A DNA stretch of 64,000 bases from JAHRAW01 sp965249835 (GCA_965249835.1 CBDFMY010000003.1:1116001-1180000), one strand, 5' to 3'; positions 17,655-29,221 are shown, counted from the first letter of the stretch. The notes: generated from the letters alone by a model not told the origin. Numbers and translations are program-made.

Positions 17655-20372
17655 ATGCTGCAACACACACTTAAAAAAATCTTCGGCGATAGCAACCAGC
17701 GGTTGCTTAAAAATATCAGCAAAACCGTTGACCGGATCAATGCGCTGGAGTCGGAAATGTCGGCGCTGGACGATCAGGAGTTGGCTGCCAAGACCGGCGA
17801 GTTTCGCGCGCGAATTAAACACGGCGCGAGCCGCGATGACCTACTGACGGAAGCATTTGCGGTGGTGCGTGAAGCATCGGTGCGCACGCTTGGGTTGCGT
17901 CATTTCGATGTGCAGTTGGTGGGCGGCGCGGTGCTCAACAACGGCAAAATTGCCGAGATGAAAACCGGCGAGGGCAAAACTCTGGTTGCCACTTTACCGG
18001 CGTATCTGAACGCCATCGCCGACATTCCGGTGCACATCGTCACGGTCAACGATTACCTCGCCCGGCGCGATGCCGAATGGATGGGGAAAATCTACGATTT
18101 TCTCGGGTTGAGCGTGGGGGTAATCGTGTCGGGTCAGGAGCCGCAGGAAAAAAAGGCGGCATACCAAAGCGACATCGTGTATGGCACCAATAACGAATTC
18201 GGCTTTGATTATCTGCGCGACAACATGGCGTTCACCGCCGATGACCGTTTCCAGAACGGTTTGGGTTTTGCCATCGTCGACGAGGTGGATTCGATTCTCA
18301 TAGACGAGGCGCGCACGCCGCTGATCATTTCGGGGCCCGCCGAAGAAAGCACCAGTTTGTATACCCGCATCAACAAAATCGTCCCGCGTCTGCAACGCCA
18401 GTTGGCCGAAGGCGAGCCGGGGGATTTCACGCTTGATGAAAAAACCCGACAGGTGTCGCTGACCGAACAAGGTCATGAAATGGCCGAGCAGTTGCTGGTG
18501 GATGACGGCTTGTTGCCGGAAGGCGGCAGTTTGTATGAAATCGGCAACATCGGTTTGGTGCATCACGTGTATGCGGCGTTGCGCGCGCACAATTTGTATC
18601 ACAAGGATGTCGCGTATATCGTGCGCGATGATCAGATTATTATTATTGACGAATTCACCGGACGCATGATGCCGGGCAGGCGTTGGTCCGACGGGTTGCA
18701 TCAAGCCGTCGAAGCCAAGGAGGGCGTGACCATCCAGCAGGAAAACCAGACGCTGGCATCCATCACCTTCCAGAATTACTTCCGCTTGTATCAGACGCTC
18801 TCCGGCATGACCGGCACCGCCGACACCGAAGCCTCGGAATTTCTGCAAATCTATCACCTGGAAGTGGTAATCATTCCCACCAACCGCCCGATGATTCGCG
18901 GCGACGATGCCGATTTGGTGTATCGCACCGAGCAGGAAAAAATGGCGGCAATCATCACCGGCATCGAGGAATGTCGGGCGCGCAATCAGCCGGTGCTGGT
19001 GGGCACCGCTTCCATCGAATCATCCGAGCGTCTGTCCGCGTTGCTGGACAAAACCGGCATCGTCCACAAGGTGCTGAACGCCAAACATCACGGTCAAGAG
19101 GCGCAAATCATTGCCGAAGCCGGGCGCCCCGGCACGGTTACCATCGCCACCAACATGGCCGGACGCGGCACCGACATCGTGCTCGGCGGCAATCTGGAAA
19201 TTGAATTGAGCGCGATTGAAAATGAGGACGAAAAACTCGCCACCCGCGAACAATGGCAACAACGACACAGCCAGGTAATCGACGCCGGCGGTCTGCATGT
19301 GCTCGGCACCGAGCGCAACGAATCGCGACGAGTTGACAATCAGTTACGCGGACGCTGCGGACGCCAGGGCGACCCCGGCTCCAGTAGTTTTTATCTTTCG
19401 CTGGAAGATAACTTGATGCGCATTTTCGGCTCCGAGCGAATCTCCGGGCTGATGCAAAAACTCGGCATGGAAGAGGGCGAAGCCATCGAACATCCGTGGG
19501 TGACCCGCGCCATCGAGAACGCGCAGATGAAAGTGGAGGGGCATAACTTTGATGCGCGCAAGCAATTGCTGGAATATGACGATGTCGCCAACGAGCAACG
19601 CAAGGTCATCTACGAGCAGCGCAACATGCTGATGGAAACCGACGACATTTCCGAATACATCGCCTACACCCGCAGCGAAGTAACCGCTCGCACCATTGAT
19701 CGCGGCATCCCGCCCAACACCTTGGAAGAGCAGTGGAATGTGGAAACGTTGGAGCAGGATCTGGAAACCGATTTTGGCATCAAACTGCCATTGGCGGAAT
19801 GGCTTGAGCGCGATGATTCCCTGCACGAGGAAACGCTGCGGCAGAAAATTGAACAAGCCATCAATGAGGCAATCGCGGCGAAGGAAGAGCGGGTTGGCAC
19901 CGACGGCATGCGACATTTTGAAAAGGCGGTGATGCTCAAGGTGCTGGATGAACAATGGAAAGAGCATTTGTTTAACATGGACCATCTGCGTCAGGGCATT
20001 CACCTGCGCGGGTATGCGCAGAAAAACCCGAAACAGGAATACAAACGCGAAGCCTTTGAGATGTTCACGGTGATGCTGGAGAATGTGAAGTTTGAAGTGG
20101 TTTCGGTTCTGGCGCGCTTTCACATTCCCAGCGAAGCCGAGATTGCCGAAATGGAAGAGCACCGTCGGCAACAGCAGGCGATGAATTTTATTCACGCCGA
20201 AGCCGATGCGCCGGCAGCGGACGCGGCCCCCGGTGCCAGGCAAAGCGACCGTCGGGTTAGTGTGATTTCCGGCGATCAACCATTCGTGCGCAAAACCAAA
20301 AAGATTGGCCGCAATGATCCATGTCCGTGCGGTTCCGGCAAAAAGTATAAGCAGTGCCACGGTAAACTTTAA
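17655..20372 (+). CDS. secA: Preprotein translocase ATPase SecA
   Basis: 905 residues, the motor of Sec export. GEGKTLVATLPAYLNA (Walker A region), VDEVDSILIDEARTPLIISG, GMTGTADTEASEF and NMAGRGTDIVLGG are all present. The C-terminal zinc motif CPCGSGKKYKQCHG binds SecB and phospholipids. The gene lies between dciA (divergent) and a lipoprotein hydrolase; no secM is visible upstream. Confidence 0.98.
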   Translation: MLQHTLKKIFGDSNQRLLKNISKTVDRINALESEMSALDDQELAAKTGEFRARIKHGASRDDLLTEAFAVVREASVRTLGLRHFDVQLVGGAVLNNGKIAEMKTGEGKTLVATLPAYLNAIADIPVHIVTVNDYLARRDAEWMGKIYDFLGLSVGVIVSGQEPQEKKAAYQSDIVYGTNNEFGFDYLRDNMAFTADDRFQNGLGFAIVDEVDSILIDEARTPLIISGPAEESTSLYTRINKIVPRLQRQLAEGEPGDFTLDEKTRQVSLTEQGHEMAEQLLVDDGLLPEGGSLYEIGNIGLVHHVYAALRAHNLYHKDVAYIVRDDQIIIIDEFTGRMMPGRRWSDGLHQAVEAKEGVTIQQENQTLASITFQNYFRLYQTLSGMTGTADTEASEFLQIYHLEVVIIPTNRPMIRGDDADLVYRTEQEKMAAIITGIEECRARNQPVLVGTASIESSERLSALLDKTGIVHKVLNAKHHGQEAQIIAEAGRPGTVTIATNMAGRGTDIVLGGNLEIELSAIENEDEKLATREQWQQRHSQVIDAGGLHVLGTERNESRRVDNQLRGRCGRQGDPGSSSFYLSLEDNLMRIFGSERISGLMQKLGMEEGEAIEHPWVTRAIENAQMKVEGHNFDARKQLLEYDDVANEQRKVIYEQRNMLMETDDISEYIAYTRSEVTARTIDRGIPPNTLEEQWNVETLEQDLETDFGIKLPLAEWLERDDSLHEETLRQKIEQAINEAIAAKEERVGTDGMRHFEKAVMLKVLDEQWKEHLFNMDHLRQGIHLRGYAQKNPKQEYKREAFEMFTVMLENVKFEVVSVLARFHIPSEAEIAEMEEHRRQQQAMNFIHAEADAPAADAAPGARQSDRRVSVISGDQPFVRKTKKIGRNDPCPCGSGKKYKQCHGKL

Positions 20373-20390
20373 AAACCAAAGGAACTAAAC

Positions 20391-21257
20391 ATGTCTAAAG
20401 TCATCATTCGTTATATTTTTATCGTAATGGTTGCGTTGGTGGCGGGTTGCGCTACGGAAGGATTAAGCAACCGCAACAAAAATTTTACACACTGGCTTAA
20501 CATGCACGCGAGAGACTGGGCTGATCCTGCGGAAATGGACAGAGCATGGCGGGCGGCGTTGGTGAGGATTCCGAAAAAAAACAGCAAACGGTTCACCAGA
20601 ACAACTATGAGGAAAGTGGTATCCGGCAAGGTCAAGATTGAAGGAATTTATCCGACCGTGATTTATCTGCACGGTTGCTCCGGCATTTGGCAAGGCACGC
20701 GTGACAGGATAAATTTTTTAGCGAAAAATGGATATGCAGTAATCGCTCCGGCGAGCTTCGCCCGAAAGAAATACCCTAAGTCATGCGATCCAAACACGCA
20801 TAAAGGAGGGTTGTATCAACCGACTTTGACGATGAGGCAAAATGATGCCGGGTATGCGATTGCAAAGGCAAAAATGCTGGATTGGGTTGATGTTGATAAT
20901 GTTTTTCTGATGGGGTTGAGCCAAGGCGGATTAACGACAGCCACCTTTTCATCAAAAAATAACAACAAATCTGTAAAGGCAAGGATTGTGGAAGGATGGA
21001 CCTGCCATACCGGCTGGTCTTCATATGCGGGTATTAATGCGCCGAATGATGAACCAGTTTTAAGTCTCGTCTCAAAAGAAGATCCCTGGTTTCAAAGACT
21101 TTCCCAAAGAGGTGATTGCGGGAGATTTATGAACAAATCAAATGGCAGTAAATCTGTTGTTTTTGCAGATGGATATTTAAAATATCAACATGAATTATTG
21201 GCAAGCAAGAAAGTAAAAAAGATCGTCATTGATTTCTTGAAGCAACACACAAATTAA
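20391..21257 (+). CDS. Lipoprotein alpha/beta hydrolase, dienelactone hydrolase-like
   Basis: 288 residues. N-terminal signal with lipobox ALVAGC (Cys20), so probably anchored to a membrane facing the periplasm. The nucleophile elbow is GLSQGG (about residue 180), with upstream PTVIYLHGCSG as the oxyanion region. Four or more cysteines in the mature part could form disulfides. Substrate unknown. It is AT-richer than secA and argJ on either side and breaks the common secA-argJ order, so it is probably a later insertion. Confidence 0.75.
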   Translation: MSKVIIRYIFIVMVALVAGCATEGLSNRNKNFTHWLNMHARDWADPAEMDRAWRAALVRIPKKNSKRFTRTTMRKVVSGKVKIEGIYPTVIYLHGCSGIWQGTRDRINFLAKNGYAVIAPASFARKKYPKSCDPNTHKGGLYQPTLTMRQNDAGYAIAKAKMLDWVDVDNVFLMGLSQGGLTTATFSSKNNNKSVKARIVEGWTCHTGWSSYAGINAPNDEPVLSLVSKEDPWFQRLSQRGDCGRFMNKSNGSKSVVFADGYLKYQHELLASKKVKKIVIDFLKQHTN

Positions 21258-21314
21258 TAGCCATAAATCGGGTGTAAAAATGAAAAGCGGGCTTGTCAGT
21301 GAGAATCGTGCGCC

Positions 21315-22577
21315 GTGAAAAAATCCCCCCTCGCGCCGGAAAAATTCCCCGCACTTGCACCCATCGCCGGGGTGCGACTTGGCGCGGTGGAATCCGGTGC
21401 ACGATACCGCAAGCGCGATGATTTAATGCTGGCGGTGGTGGATGAGGGCGCGACCGTTGCCGGTGTGCTAACGCGTTCGGCAACCGCTGCCGCGCCGGTA
21501 TTATGGTGTCGTCGCCAACTCGCAAACCATGACTACGCACCGCACGCGTTGCTGGTCAACTCCGGCAATGCCAACGCATTCACCGGCGATGCTGGCGCGC
21601 ATGATGTGTTGCAAACTTGCAACGCGGTCGCCGCTGAAATTGGTTGCGCGCCCGAACAAATTTTGGTCGCTTCCACCGGCGTGATTGGCGAGCCGTTGCC
21701 GGTGCAAAAAATCATTGCCGCAATTCCGCCTTTGGCAAAAGTGACGACGGATGATGCCTGGCAACGCGCCGCGACCGCCATCTTGACCACCGACACTTTT
21801 GCCAAAGGTGCCACTGCGCGCGCGATGATTGCCGGTATGCCGGTTACGATCAACGGCTTTGCCAAAGGCTCCGGCATGATTGAACCGGACATGGCCACCA
21901 TGCTGGCGTTTGTTTTCACCGATGCCGTCATTCCACGCGCCGCGTTGCAAACGATGTTAGTCACCGCCAACGAGCAATCATTTAATAGCATCACCATCGA
22001 CAGTGACACATCAACCAACGACATCTGTTTGTTGTTCGCCACCGGCAGAGTTGGCAATTCTCCGCCGCACGATGCGCACGACCCGATGCTGGATAATTTC
22101 AAAACTGCGCTGGCGCAAGTGATGACCGATCTTGCGGTGCAGGTGGTGCGTGATGGCGAAGGCGCGCAAAAATTAATTACCATTGAAGTGCGCGGTGCCG
22201 ATGATGATGGCGCGGCAAAAGTAGTCGCCAAATCCATCGCTAATTCGCCGTTGGTGAAAACCGCCATCGCCGGTGAAGACGCGAATTGGGGGCGCATCGT
22301 CATGGCGGTGGGCAAAGCCGGCGCGCGCGATAACATCGCTATTGACCCATCACGCATCGGCATAAAAATCGGCGGCATCGCGGTGGCGGCGCAAGGCAAA
22401 CGCGTCGATGATTTTGACGAAGCGCTGTTGAATACGCACCTCGCCGGCGATGAAATCTTGATTGAAGTTGAGTTGGCAGGCAAACGCGACGGCGGCAATG
22501 CGCCCGGCAATGCGCGTGTCTGGACCTGCGACTTGACCCACGGCTACATCGACATCAATGCCGACTACCGAACTTGA
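21315..22577 (+). CDS. argJ: Bifunctional ornithine acetyltransferase / N-acetylglutamate synthase
   Basis: 420 residues. ArgJ transfers acetyl between N-acetylornithine and glutamate in arginine synthesis. The self-cleavage site is visible in GSGMIEPDMATMLAF (cut before Thr), giving alpha and beta chains. SANSPLVKTA-like and EDANWGRIVMAVGKAGA motifs lie in the C-terminal half. It overlaps mutT by 20 bases. Confidence 0.95.
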   Translation: MKKSPLAPEKFPALAPIAGVRLGAVESGARYRKRDDLMLAVVDEGATVAGVLTRSATAAAPVLWCRRQLANHDYAPHALLVNSGNANAFTGDAGAHDVLQTCNAVAAEIGCAPEQILVASTGVIGEPLPVQKIIAAIPPLAKVTTDDAWQRAATAILTTDTFAKGATARAMIAGMPVTINGFAKGSGMIEPDMATMLAFVFTDAVIPRAALQTMLVTANEQSFNSITIDSDTSTNDICLLFATGRVGNSPPHDAHDPMLDNFKTALAQVMTDLAVQVVRDGEGAQKLITIEVRGADDDGAAKVVAKSIANSPLVKTAIAGEDANWGRIVMAVGKAGARDNIAIDPSRIGIKIGGIAVAAQGKRVDDFDEALLNTHLAGDEILIEVELAGKRDGGNAPGNARVWTCDLTHGYIDINADYRT

Positions 22578-23034
22578 TGACGATGTGGTGCAGGTGGCGG
22601 TCGGCATCTTGCGACGCGGCGACCACTTGCTGATGCAACGCCGTCGCCCGGGAACGCCGTGTGCCGGGCAGTGGGAGTTTCCCGGCGGAAAAATCGAAGC
22701 GGGCGAATCACCGCATCGTGCATTGCAGCGCGAACTCGACGAGGAGTTGGGTGTGGAAGCGCGCACCGCGCAACCACTCATGCAACTGCCGTTTGACTAC
22801 GACCACGCGCGGGTGTTACTCGAAGTGTTTGTGGTGGATTCGTTTTGCGGCGAGGCGATGGCGTGCGAAGGGCAAGAAATGAAATGGTTGAAACGCGCCG
22901 ACATCGCGCATCTCGATGTGCTTGCCGCGGTGCATCCGATTTTACAAGCGTTGGATGCGTTGTCAGATGATTTGACCGACGAACACGCGGCGCAAGCAAA
23001 TTCGTCCGGCAGTCACCCGAACAACGCCAAATAA
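22558..23034 (+). CDS. mutT: MutT-type Nudix hydrolase
   Basis: 158 residues; the MutT-size domain (about 10-135) plus a short tail. Nudix box GGKIEAGESPHRALQRELDE with EELGV follows the consensus. MutT cleans 8-oxo-dGTP from the nucleotide pool. Overlaps argJ upstream, and its 3' end overlaps the convergent coaE by 22 bases. Confidence 0.9.
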   Translation: MPTTELDDDVVQVAVGILRRGDHLLMQRRRPGTPCAGQWEFPGGKIEAGESPHRALQRELDEELGVEARTAQPLMQLPFDYDHARVLLEVFVVDSFCGEAMACEGQEMKWLKRADIAHLDVLAAVHPILQALDALSDDLTDEHAAQANSSGSHPNNAK

Positions 23035-23606
23035 GTTTGGTGCAGATCGCGCACTTGCGGCGCGAGGGCATCCAGATCAAAGTTGTTGTTGATGACATCA
23101 TCGGCAATCTCAATGCGTTGTTGTTCGCTCGCCTGAGCGTTCATCACGCGCGCAATGTCGTCCGCACTCATGCCGCGTTGACGCAATCGTGCGATGCGCG
23201 TTTGGCGCGAACAAGTAACCGTAACCACGCGCTCCATCTCGCGGTGCTGCCCGCTTTCCACCAATAGCGGGATGACCAGGAGGCAATAACTTTGCGTGTC
23301 GTGTTGCGCGATGGCGAGCATCTCGGTGCGGATGGGCGGATGCAAAATCGCTTCGAGTTGTTGACGTTTTTGCGCTGAGTCGAACACCATGCGACCGAGC
23401 CGTGCGCGGTTTAACTTGCCGTCCGTGTCCACGACTTCATCGCCGAAACGCGCAACGATTTGCTCGAACTGCGCGCTACCGGGCGCGCTCAACTCATGCG
23501 CGATGCGGTCGGCGTCTATGACCGACACGCCGAGTTCGGCGAAGCACTCGGCGACCGCGCTCTTGCCGCTGCCGATTCCTCCGGTTAGTCCTACTCTTTT
23601 TGCCAT
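23013..23606 (-). CDS. coaE: Dephospho-CoA kinase
   Basis: 197 residues. Last step of CoA synthesis. P-loop GLTGGIGSGKSAV at the N-terminus, then VIDADRIAHE (substrate-binding Asp) and the core LLVIPLLVESGQ. Convergent with mutT, as in many gammaproteobacteria, though the usual pilD/pilC neighbours are not present. Confidence 0.95.
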   Translation of the reverse strand: MAKRVGLTGGIGSGKSAVAECFAELGVSVIDADRIAHELSAPGSAQFEQIVARFGDEVVDTDGKLNRARLGRMVFDSAQKRQQLEAILHPPIRTEMLAIAQHDTQSYCLLVIPLLVESGQHREMERVVTVTCSRQTRIARLRQRGMSADDIARVMNAQASEQQRIEIADDVINNNFDLDALAPQVRDLHQTYLALFG

Positions 23607-23642
23607 CGTCCCGGTCCCAAATGCGGTTGGCGAAAAAAACCT

Positions 23643-23670
23643 ACTAAATTACTTGGTTTTAGTGTATACT
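23643..23670 (+). promoter_or_regulatory. Candidate iscR promoter with palindromic operator
   Basis: ACTAAA (23643) and TTTAGT (23658-23663) form an inverted repeat with a 9-base centre, directly before a TATACT box at 23665-23670, about 60 bases before iscR. The layout fits autorepression by an Rrf2-family regulator, but the match to the E. coli IscR box is only partial and a good -35 is not evident. Confidence 0.4.
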
Positions 23671-23730
23671 CCGCATTTTACCGCAACTTCGCCGTCAACA
23701 AGCCCCAGCAAACCAGCCGGATATTGAACG

Positions 23731-24237
23731 ATGCATTTGACTACTAAAGGCCGCTACGCCGTGACTGCGATGATAGATCTCGCCATTCATCAGCCGCAAG
23801 GCCCGGTCACGCTGAAGAGCATATCGGAAAATCAGGGCATTTCGCTGTCCTATTTGGAGCAATTATTTTCCATGTTAAGACGCGGAAATCTGGTGGTCGG
23901 CACGCGCGGGCCCGGCGGCGGGTATGTGCTGGCGCGTGGTGCCGAGAGCATCAGCATGGCCGACATCGTGGTGGCGGTGGACGAGCCGCTCGACATCACC
24001 CAATGCGATGGCCGTGAAGATTGCCACGCCGGCAAGCGTTGCCTGTCGCATGATTTATGGAGCGCGTTGAGCGACCAACTGTATGCCTTCTTAAACGACA
24101 TTCGCCTCGGCGATATGTATCAGTTATACGGCGATGCTTCATCAACTTCATCATCCGCCCGACGGCGCGGCATACAACGCGTGTCGTTGCCGAAATTGCG
24201 CGCCAGAAATCAAACCAAACAACCACAGCGAGATTGA
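23731..24237 (+). CDS. iscR: Rrf2-family Fe-S regulator IscR
   Basis: 168 residues. MHLTTKGRYAVTAMIDLA is the classic winged-helix start, with the recognition region ISLSYLEQLFSMLRRGNLV. Three cysteines in QCDGREDCHAGKRC are spaced for a [2Fe-2S] cluster. Heads the SUF operon, so it likely represses it when clusters are plentiful. The stop is one base away from the sufB ATG. Confidence 0.92.
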   Translation: MHLTTKGRYAVTAMIDLAIHQPQGPVTLKSISENQGISLSYLEQLFSMLRRGNLVVGTRGPGGGYVLARGAESISMADIVVAVDEPLDITQCDGREDCHAGKRCLSHDLWSALSDQLYAFLNDIRLGDMYQLYGDASSTSSSARRRGIQRVSLPKLRARNQTKQPQRD

Positions 24238-24238
24238 G

Positions 24239-25690
<1,452 letters not shown>

Positions 25691-25736
25691 ATACGGATTT
25701 TTTACCTTTTAACTAATTTTTTCGGAGAAAAATGGA

Positions 25737-26599
25737 ATGAAAACTATAGCGACTATTAACTTTAAAGGTGGTGTCGGCAAGACAACGATTACCTGGTGTT
25801 TGGGTGATGTGCTGTCTCAACGAGAGGGTTCCAACATTTTGCTGTTTGACCTGGATGCGCAAGCATCGCTTACTCAGTCTATTGAATTTGGTCAGCGGCG
25901 CGATGAATTTACGCTTTGGAAAAAGAATAGTGAAGAACAGAAAAACACAATTCACGCCGCCCTTAATCAATTTCTGCACCAAACCGGAGAATTCAAATTT
26001 CAACCTGATGAGAATTTTATCTATCAGATAAACAGTAAGTATCATTTCGTTCCTGCTATGAATGATCTTTATTGGGTGGGATTGGATTCTTTTGATCCTG
26101 AAAGGGGGAGGGTGTTTATAAGGCGCATTCTTGAGAAGATAGTAAATTCATCTAAGTTCCCCGATTATGACTATGTCATTTTTGATTGTCCGCCTTCTTT
26201 CACGCCGCTTTCTTACAGTGTACTGACTTGTTGTGACTTGGTTTTGATACCAGTGAATCCTGATTTTTTTGCAGTCAAAGGAGTTGATTTGTTGATGAAA
26301 GGGTGCAAAACAGCATCGAAATCCACCCGTTCCCTAAAATTGCGGTTTTTGCTAATCGTGTGCCGACGTCGTGGAAGAATTTTGGGTCTGAACCGACATA
26401 TCAAGCACATTCTAGGATGGCAGAAATCAGAGAGTCTTGTGAAAAGGCGAACGAAATACCGGGTATTGATGTGCGTTTCCTAAATACCTACTTACTAAAT
26501 CGTGTTGCAATAGGGAACGCTATCACAAATCGCAAAACTCCAAGTGAACATATTGACGACTTTATAAATCTTTGGGAAGAATCCGGAGGGAAATTGTAA
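25737..26599 (+). pseudogene. ParA-like ATPase, frameshifted
   Basis: Begins MKTIATINFKGGVGKTT, a deviant Walker A (KGGxGKTT) of the ParA/MinD class, with Walker A' LLFDLDAQASL and Walker B YVIFDCPPS. The frame opened at 25737 continues properly only to about 26303, after which the ParA-like sequence goes on in the -1 frame (NSIEIHPFPKIAVFANRVP... to 26599). A one-base indel near the AAAGGGTGC at 26298 explains it; the site is not a standard slippery heptamer. AT-rich against the neighbouring suf genes, so probably acquired. A partner gene follows with TAATG overlap. Confidence 0.7.
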
Positions 26600-27087
26600 T
26601 GAGTGCTGACGATTTTTGGGGTGACAAGTTGGAGTATGTTGAAAGATTGGCCAGTGAAGTCGCCGACCTTAAGGGCATATTGCAAGACATCTCACAGCAA
26701 GTCAGGCGCATTGAACGGCGCATTGACCTGATACTACCCGAAGGTAGACGCGCGAAAGATCGCAAAGCATCCGCCGCCGGCAAAAACAGTTCGGAAAAAC
26801 CGCCGACACTGAGCGAAGTGGAAGCGCGTAAAACCATCGACAAATTTAAAAATCGTCTTGAATCCGGCGAGCTGGCCGAATCCATTCAGTCGGAATTGCG
26901 CGACATGACGATGAAGCGCGGGCTTACTCCCATCGCACGGGAATTTGGCATGACCAACAGAAAGTTACCGCCCAAGTCGGAATTGATTCTAAACATCATC
27001 ACGCGTCTTCGGCAAAGCGTAATGTTGACCGAAAACATCCGCAAAATGCCGCGTGTTGCCGAACAAGAAAAACATTTTGGAGACTAA
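26599..27087 (+). CDS. Unknown protein, ParA partner
   Basis: 162 residues from the ATG that overlaps the parA-like stop. The first 50 residues are predicted coiled-coil by heptad spacing (LEYVERLASEVADLKGILQ, then VRRIERRIDLIL). A basic Lys/Ser linker follows (about 55-80), then a helical C-terminal domain (VEARKTIDKFKNRLESGEL; TPIAREFGMTNRKLPPKSEL) with a helix-turn-helix look. It does not resemble ParB. It may be a centromere-binding or tethering partner of the ATPase. Its codon use is closer to the host than the ParA gene. No function can be named. Confidence 0.55.
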   Translation: MSADDFWGDKLEYVERLASEVADLKGILQDISQQVRRIERRIDLILPEGRRAKDRKASAAGKNSSEKPPTLSEVEARKTIDKFKNRLESGELAESIQSELRDMTMKRGLTPIAREFGMTNRKLPPKSELILNIITRLRQSVMLTENIRKMPRVAEQEKHFGD

Positions 27088-27091
27088 TGCA

Positions 27092-27877
27092 GTGCTAACA
27101 ATCAAAAACCTTTCCGCCAGCATAGAAGGAAAAACCATCCTCAACGGTATTGACCTTGAGGTAAAGGCCGGCGAAGTGCATGCGGTGATGGGACCGAACG
27201 GGTCGGGCAAGAGTACGATGGCGAATGTGCTGGCGGGGCGCGATAACTATGAGGTTACCGCCGGTTCGGTCGCGTATAACGGCCGGGATTTGCTGGATAT
27301 GAAACCGGAAATTCGTGCGCGGGAAGGGCTGTTTCTGGCGTTTCAGTATCCGGTCGAAATTCCGGGGGTTACCAATTTGTATTTGCTCAAAGCATCCATC
27401 AATGCGATTCGCAAGCATCGCGGCTTGGATGAGTTGAATGCCGTGGAGTTTCTGAAATTGATCAAGGAAAAGGCGGCGTTGGTGAAAGTCAACGAAGAGT
27501 TTTTGTATCGCTCGGTCAATCAGGGTTTTTCCGGCGGCGAGAAAAAGCGCAACGAGATTTTGCAGATGGCATTGCTGGAGCCGAGACTGAGCATTCTCGA
27601 CGAGACCGATTCGGGTCTCGACATTGACGCGCTGAAAATTGTCGCCAAAGGTGTCAACACGTTGCGCAGTGCTGACCGCGCCATGCTGGTGGTTACGCAC
27701 TATCAGCGACTGCTGGATTACATCGTGCCGGATTTTGTGCATGTGCTGCACGGCGGTCGCATCATCCGTTCCGGCGATAAATCGTTGGCATTGGAACTGG
27801 AGCGCAAGGGCTACGGCTGGATCGGCGCGGATGCCGGGCAACCGGGGCAACCGGGGCAACCGAAGCAACCCGCATAA
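27092..27877 (+). CDS. sufC: Fe-S assembly ATPase SufC
   Basis: 261 residues from a GTG at 27092, chosen because TTTGGAGA lies 7-13 bases upstream and the family starts near V-L-x-I-K-N-L. ABC ATPase of SufBC2D: Walker A GPNGSGKST, signature FSGGEKKRNE, Walker B LSILDETDSGLD (SufC-type Glu-Thr). The C-terminus carries an odd Gly-Gln-Pro tail (GQPGQPGQPKQPA) from a 9-base tandem repeat. Confidence 0.95.
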   Translation: MLTIKNLSASIEGKTILNGIDLEVKAGEVHAVMGPNGSGKSTMANVLAGRDNYEVTAGSVAYNGRDLLDMKPEIRAREGLFLAFQYPVEIPGVTNLYLLKASINAIRKHRGLDELNAVEFLKLIKEKAALVKVNEEFLYRSVNQGFSGGEKKRNEILQMALLEPRLSILDETDSGLDIDALKIVAKGVNTLRSADRAMLVVTHYQRLLDYIVPDFVHVLHGGRIIRSGDKSLALELERKGYGWIGADAGQPGQPGQPKQPA

Positions 27878-27901
27878 CCATACCAACGTCGCTTTAACCA
27901 C

Positions 27902-29221
27902 ATGAACTCCGCCACCGAACATTATATTCACCAGCACCGGGCCATTGCTGATGCGTTGCCCGGCCGCCAACTCGACTGGTTGCAAGCCCAGCGCCGCGCC
28001 GGACTCACGCGCTTCGAGCAAGTCGGCTTTCCCACCCAGCGCGATGAAGACTGGCGCTACACCACGGTCAAACCCATCACCGCGCACAAGTTTAATTCGG
28101 CGGAGCAATCGTTGAACGGTGAGCCGATGAATGTTGCGCCGCTACTGATTAAAAATTTGAAATGTCACACGTTGCTTTTTATTGACGGATTGTTTTCTTG
28201 CGACCATTCCCCGGATAGCGGCGTCGCCGAAGGTGTTACGGTCGCCCCGCTCGGGCAAATGCTCGACCAGCAACCGGAATTGATTGCACAATCATTCGGC
28301 TCGGTGACCCCCCGCAACCGGCACGGCTTCACCGCTCTGAACAACGCCAGCAGTCGAGACGGCGTTGTCGTTATTCTGGATGAAAATGCATGCCCGGATG
28401 TGCCGATTGAAATGTTGTTTGTCAGCCGCGCAACCGATTGTCTCGCGCAACCGCGCAATCTGATCATCGCCGCTGCCGGCAGCAAAGCAAAAATCATCGA
28501 GCGTCACATATCCCTCAACGACCACCGCACCTGCACCAACAGCAGCACCGAAGTGATACTCAATGAGCGCGCCGAAGTGGACTACTACCTTATACAAATG
28601 CAATCATCATCGGCGTTTCATGTGTGCGGCATCTGGGTCAAGCAGTCGCGTGCCAGCCGTTTCAGTTGTCGAACCATCACCCTCGGCGGTGCGCTGGTGC
28701 GCAACGATATCAGCGTCAAGTTGGCAGGCGAACATGCTCACTGCGATATGCTTGGGTTATACCAGCCGGTGGGCACCCAGCATGTGGACAATCACACCAC
28801 CATGATTCACGCCGCGGAAAACTGTAGCAGTCGCGAGTTGTATAAGGGCGTACTCGAGCAACGTTCCCGCGCGGTGTTTCATGGCCGCATCGTGGTGCGA
28901 CCCGGTGCGCAGAAAACCGATGCCGAGCAAACCAACAACAACCTGCTGCTTTCGAATCAAGCCGAAATCGACACCAAGCCGCAACTGGAAATTTATGCCG
29001 ACGATGTAAAATGCGCCCACGGTGCGACCGTCGGGCAGATCGACAAAGATGCGCTTTTTTATCTGCGTTCCCGTGGCATTGACCAAGCGCATGCGCGGTC
29101 GCTATTGACCTTCGCTTTTGTCAACGATGTGATCGGAGAAATCGAAATCAGCGAACTCAAAGACGCGTTGGAAAAAGCCCTTGCCACACGCCTGACCACC
29201 GCCCAACCCACAACCACCTGA
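27902..29221 (+). CDS. sufD: Fe-S assembly protein SufD
   Basis: 439 residues. Partner of SufB in the scaffold. The SufBD beta-helix core (about 150-380) and the C-terminal TDAEQTNNNLLLSNQAEIDTKP...DDVKCAHGATVGQIDKDALFYLRSRGI motif, with the conserved His and Cys, are clear. Starts 22 bases after sufC. The next expected genes, sufS and sufU, are not present. Confidence 0.95.
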   Translation: MNSATEHYIHQHRAIADALPGRQLDWLQAQRRAGLTRFEQVGFPTQRDEDWRYTTVKPITAHKFNSAEQSLNGEPMNVAPLLIKNLKCHTLLFIDGLFSCDHSPDSGVAEGVTVAPLGQMLDQQPELIAQSFGSVTPRNRHGFTALNNASSRDGVVVILDENACPDVPIEMLFVSRATDCLAQPRNLIIAAAGSKAKIIERHISLNDHRTCTNSSTEVILNERAEVDYYLIQMQSSSAFHVCGIWVKQSRASRFSCRTITLGGALVRNDISVKLAGEHAHCDMLGLYQPVGTQHVDNHTTMIHAAENCSSRELYKGVLEQRSRAVFHGRIVVRPGAQKTDAEQTNNNLLLSNQAEIDTKPQLEIYADDVKCAHGATVGQIDKDALFYLRSRGIDQAHARSLLTFAFVNDVIGEIEISELKDALEKALATRLTTAQPTTT

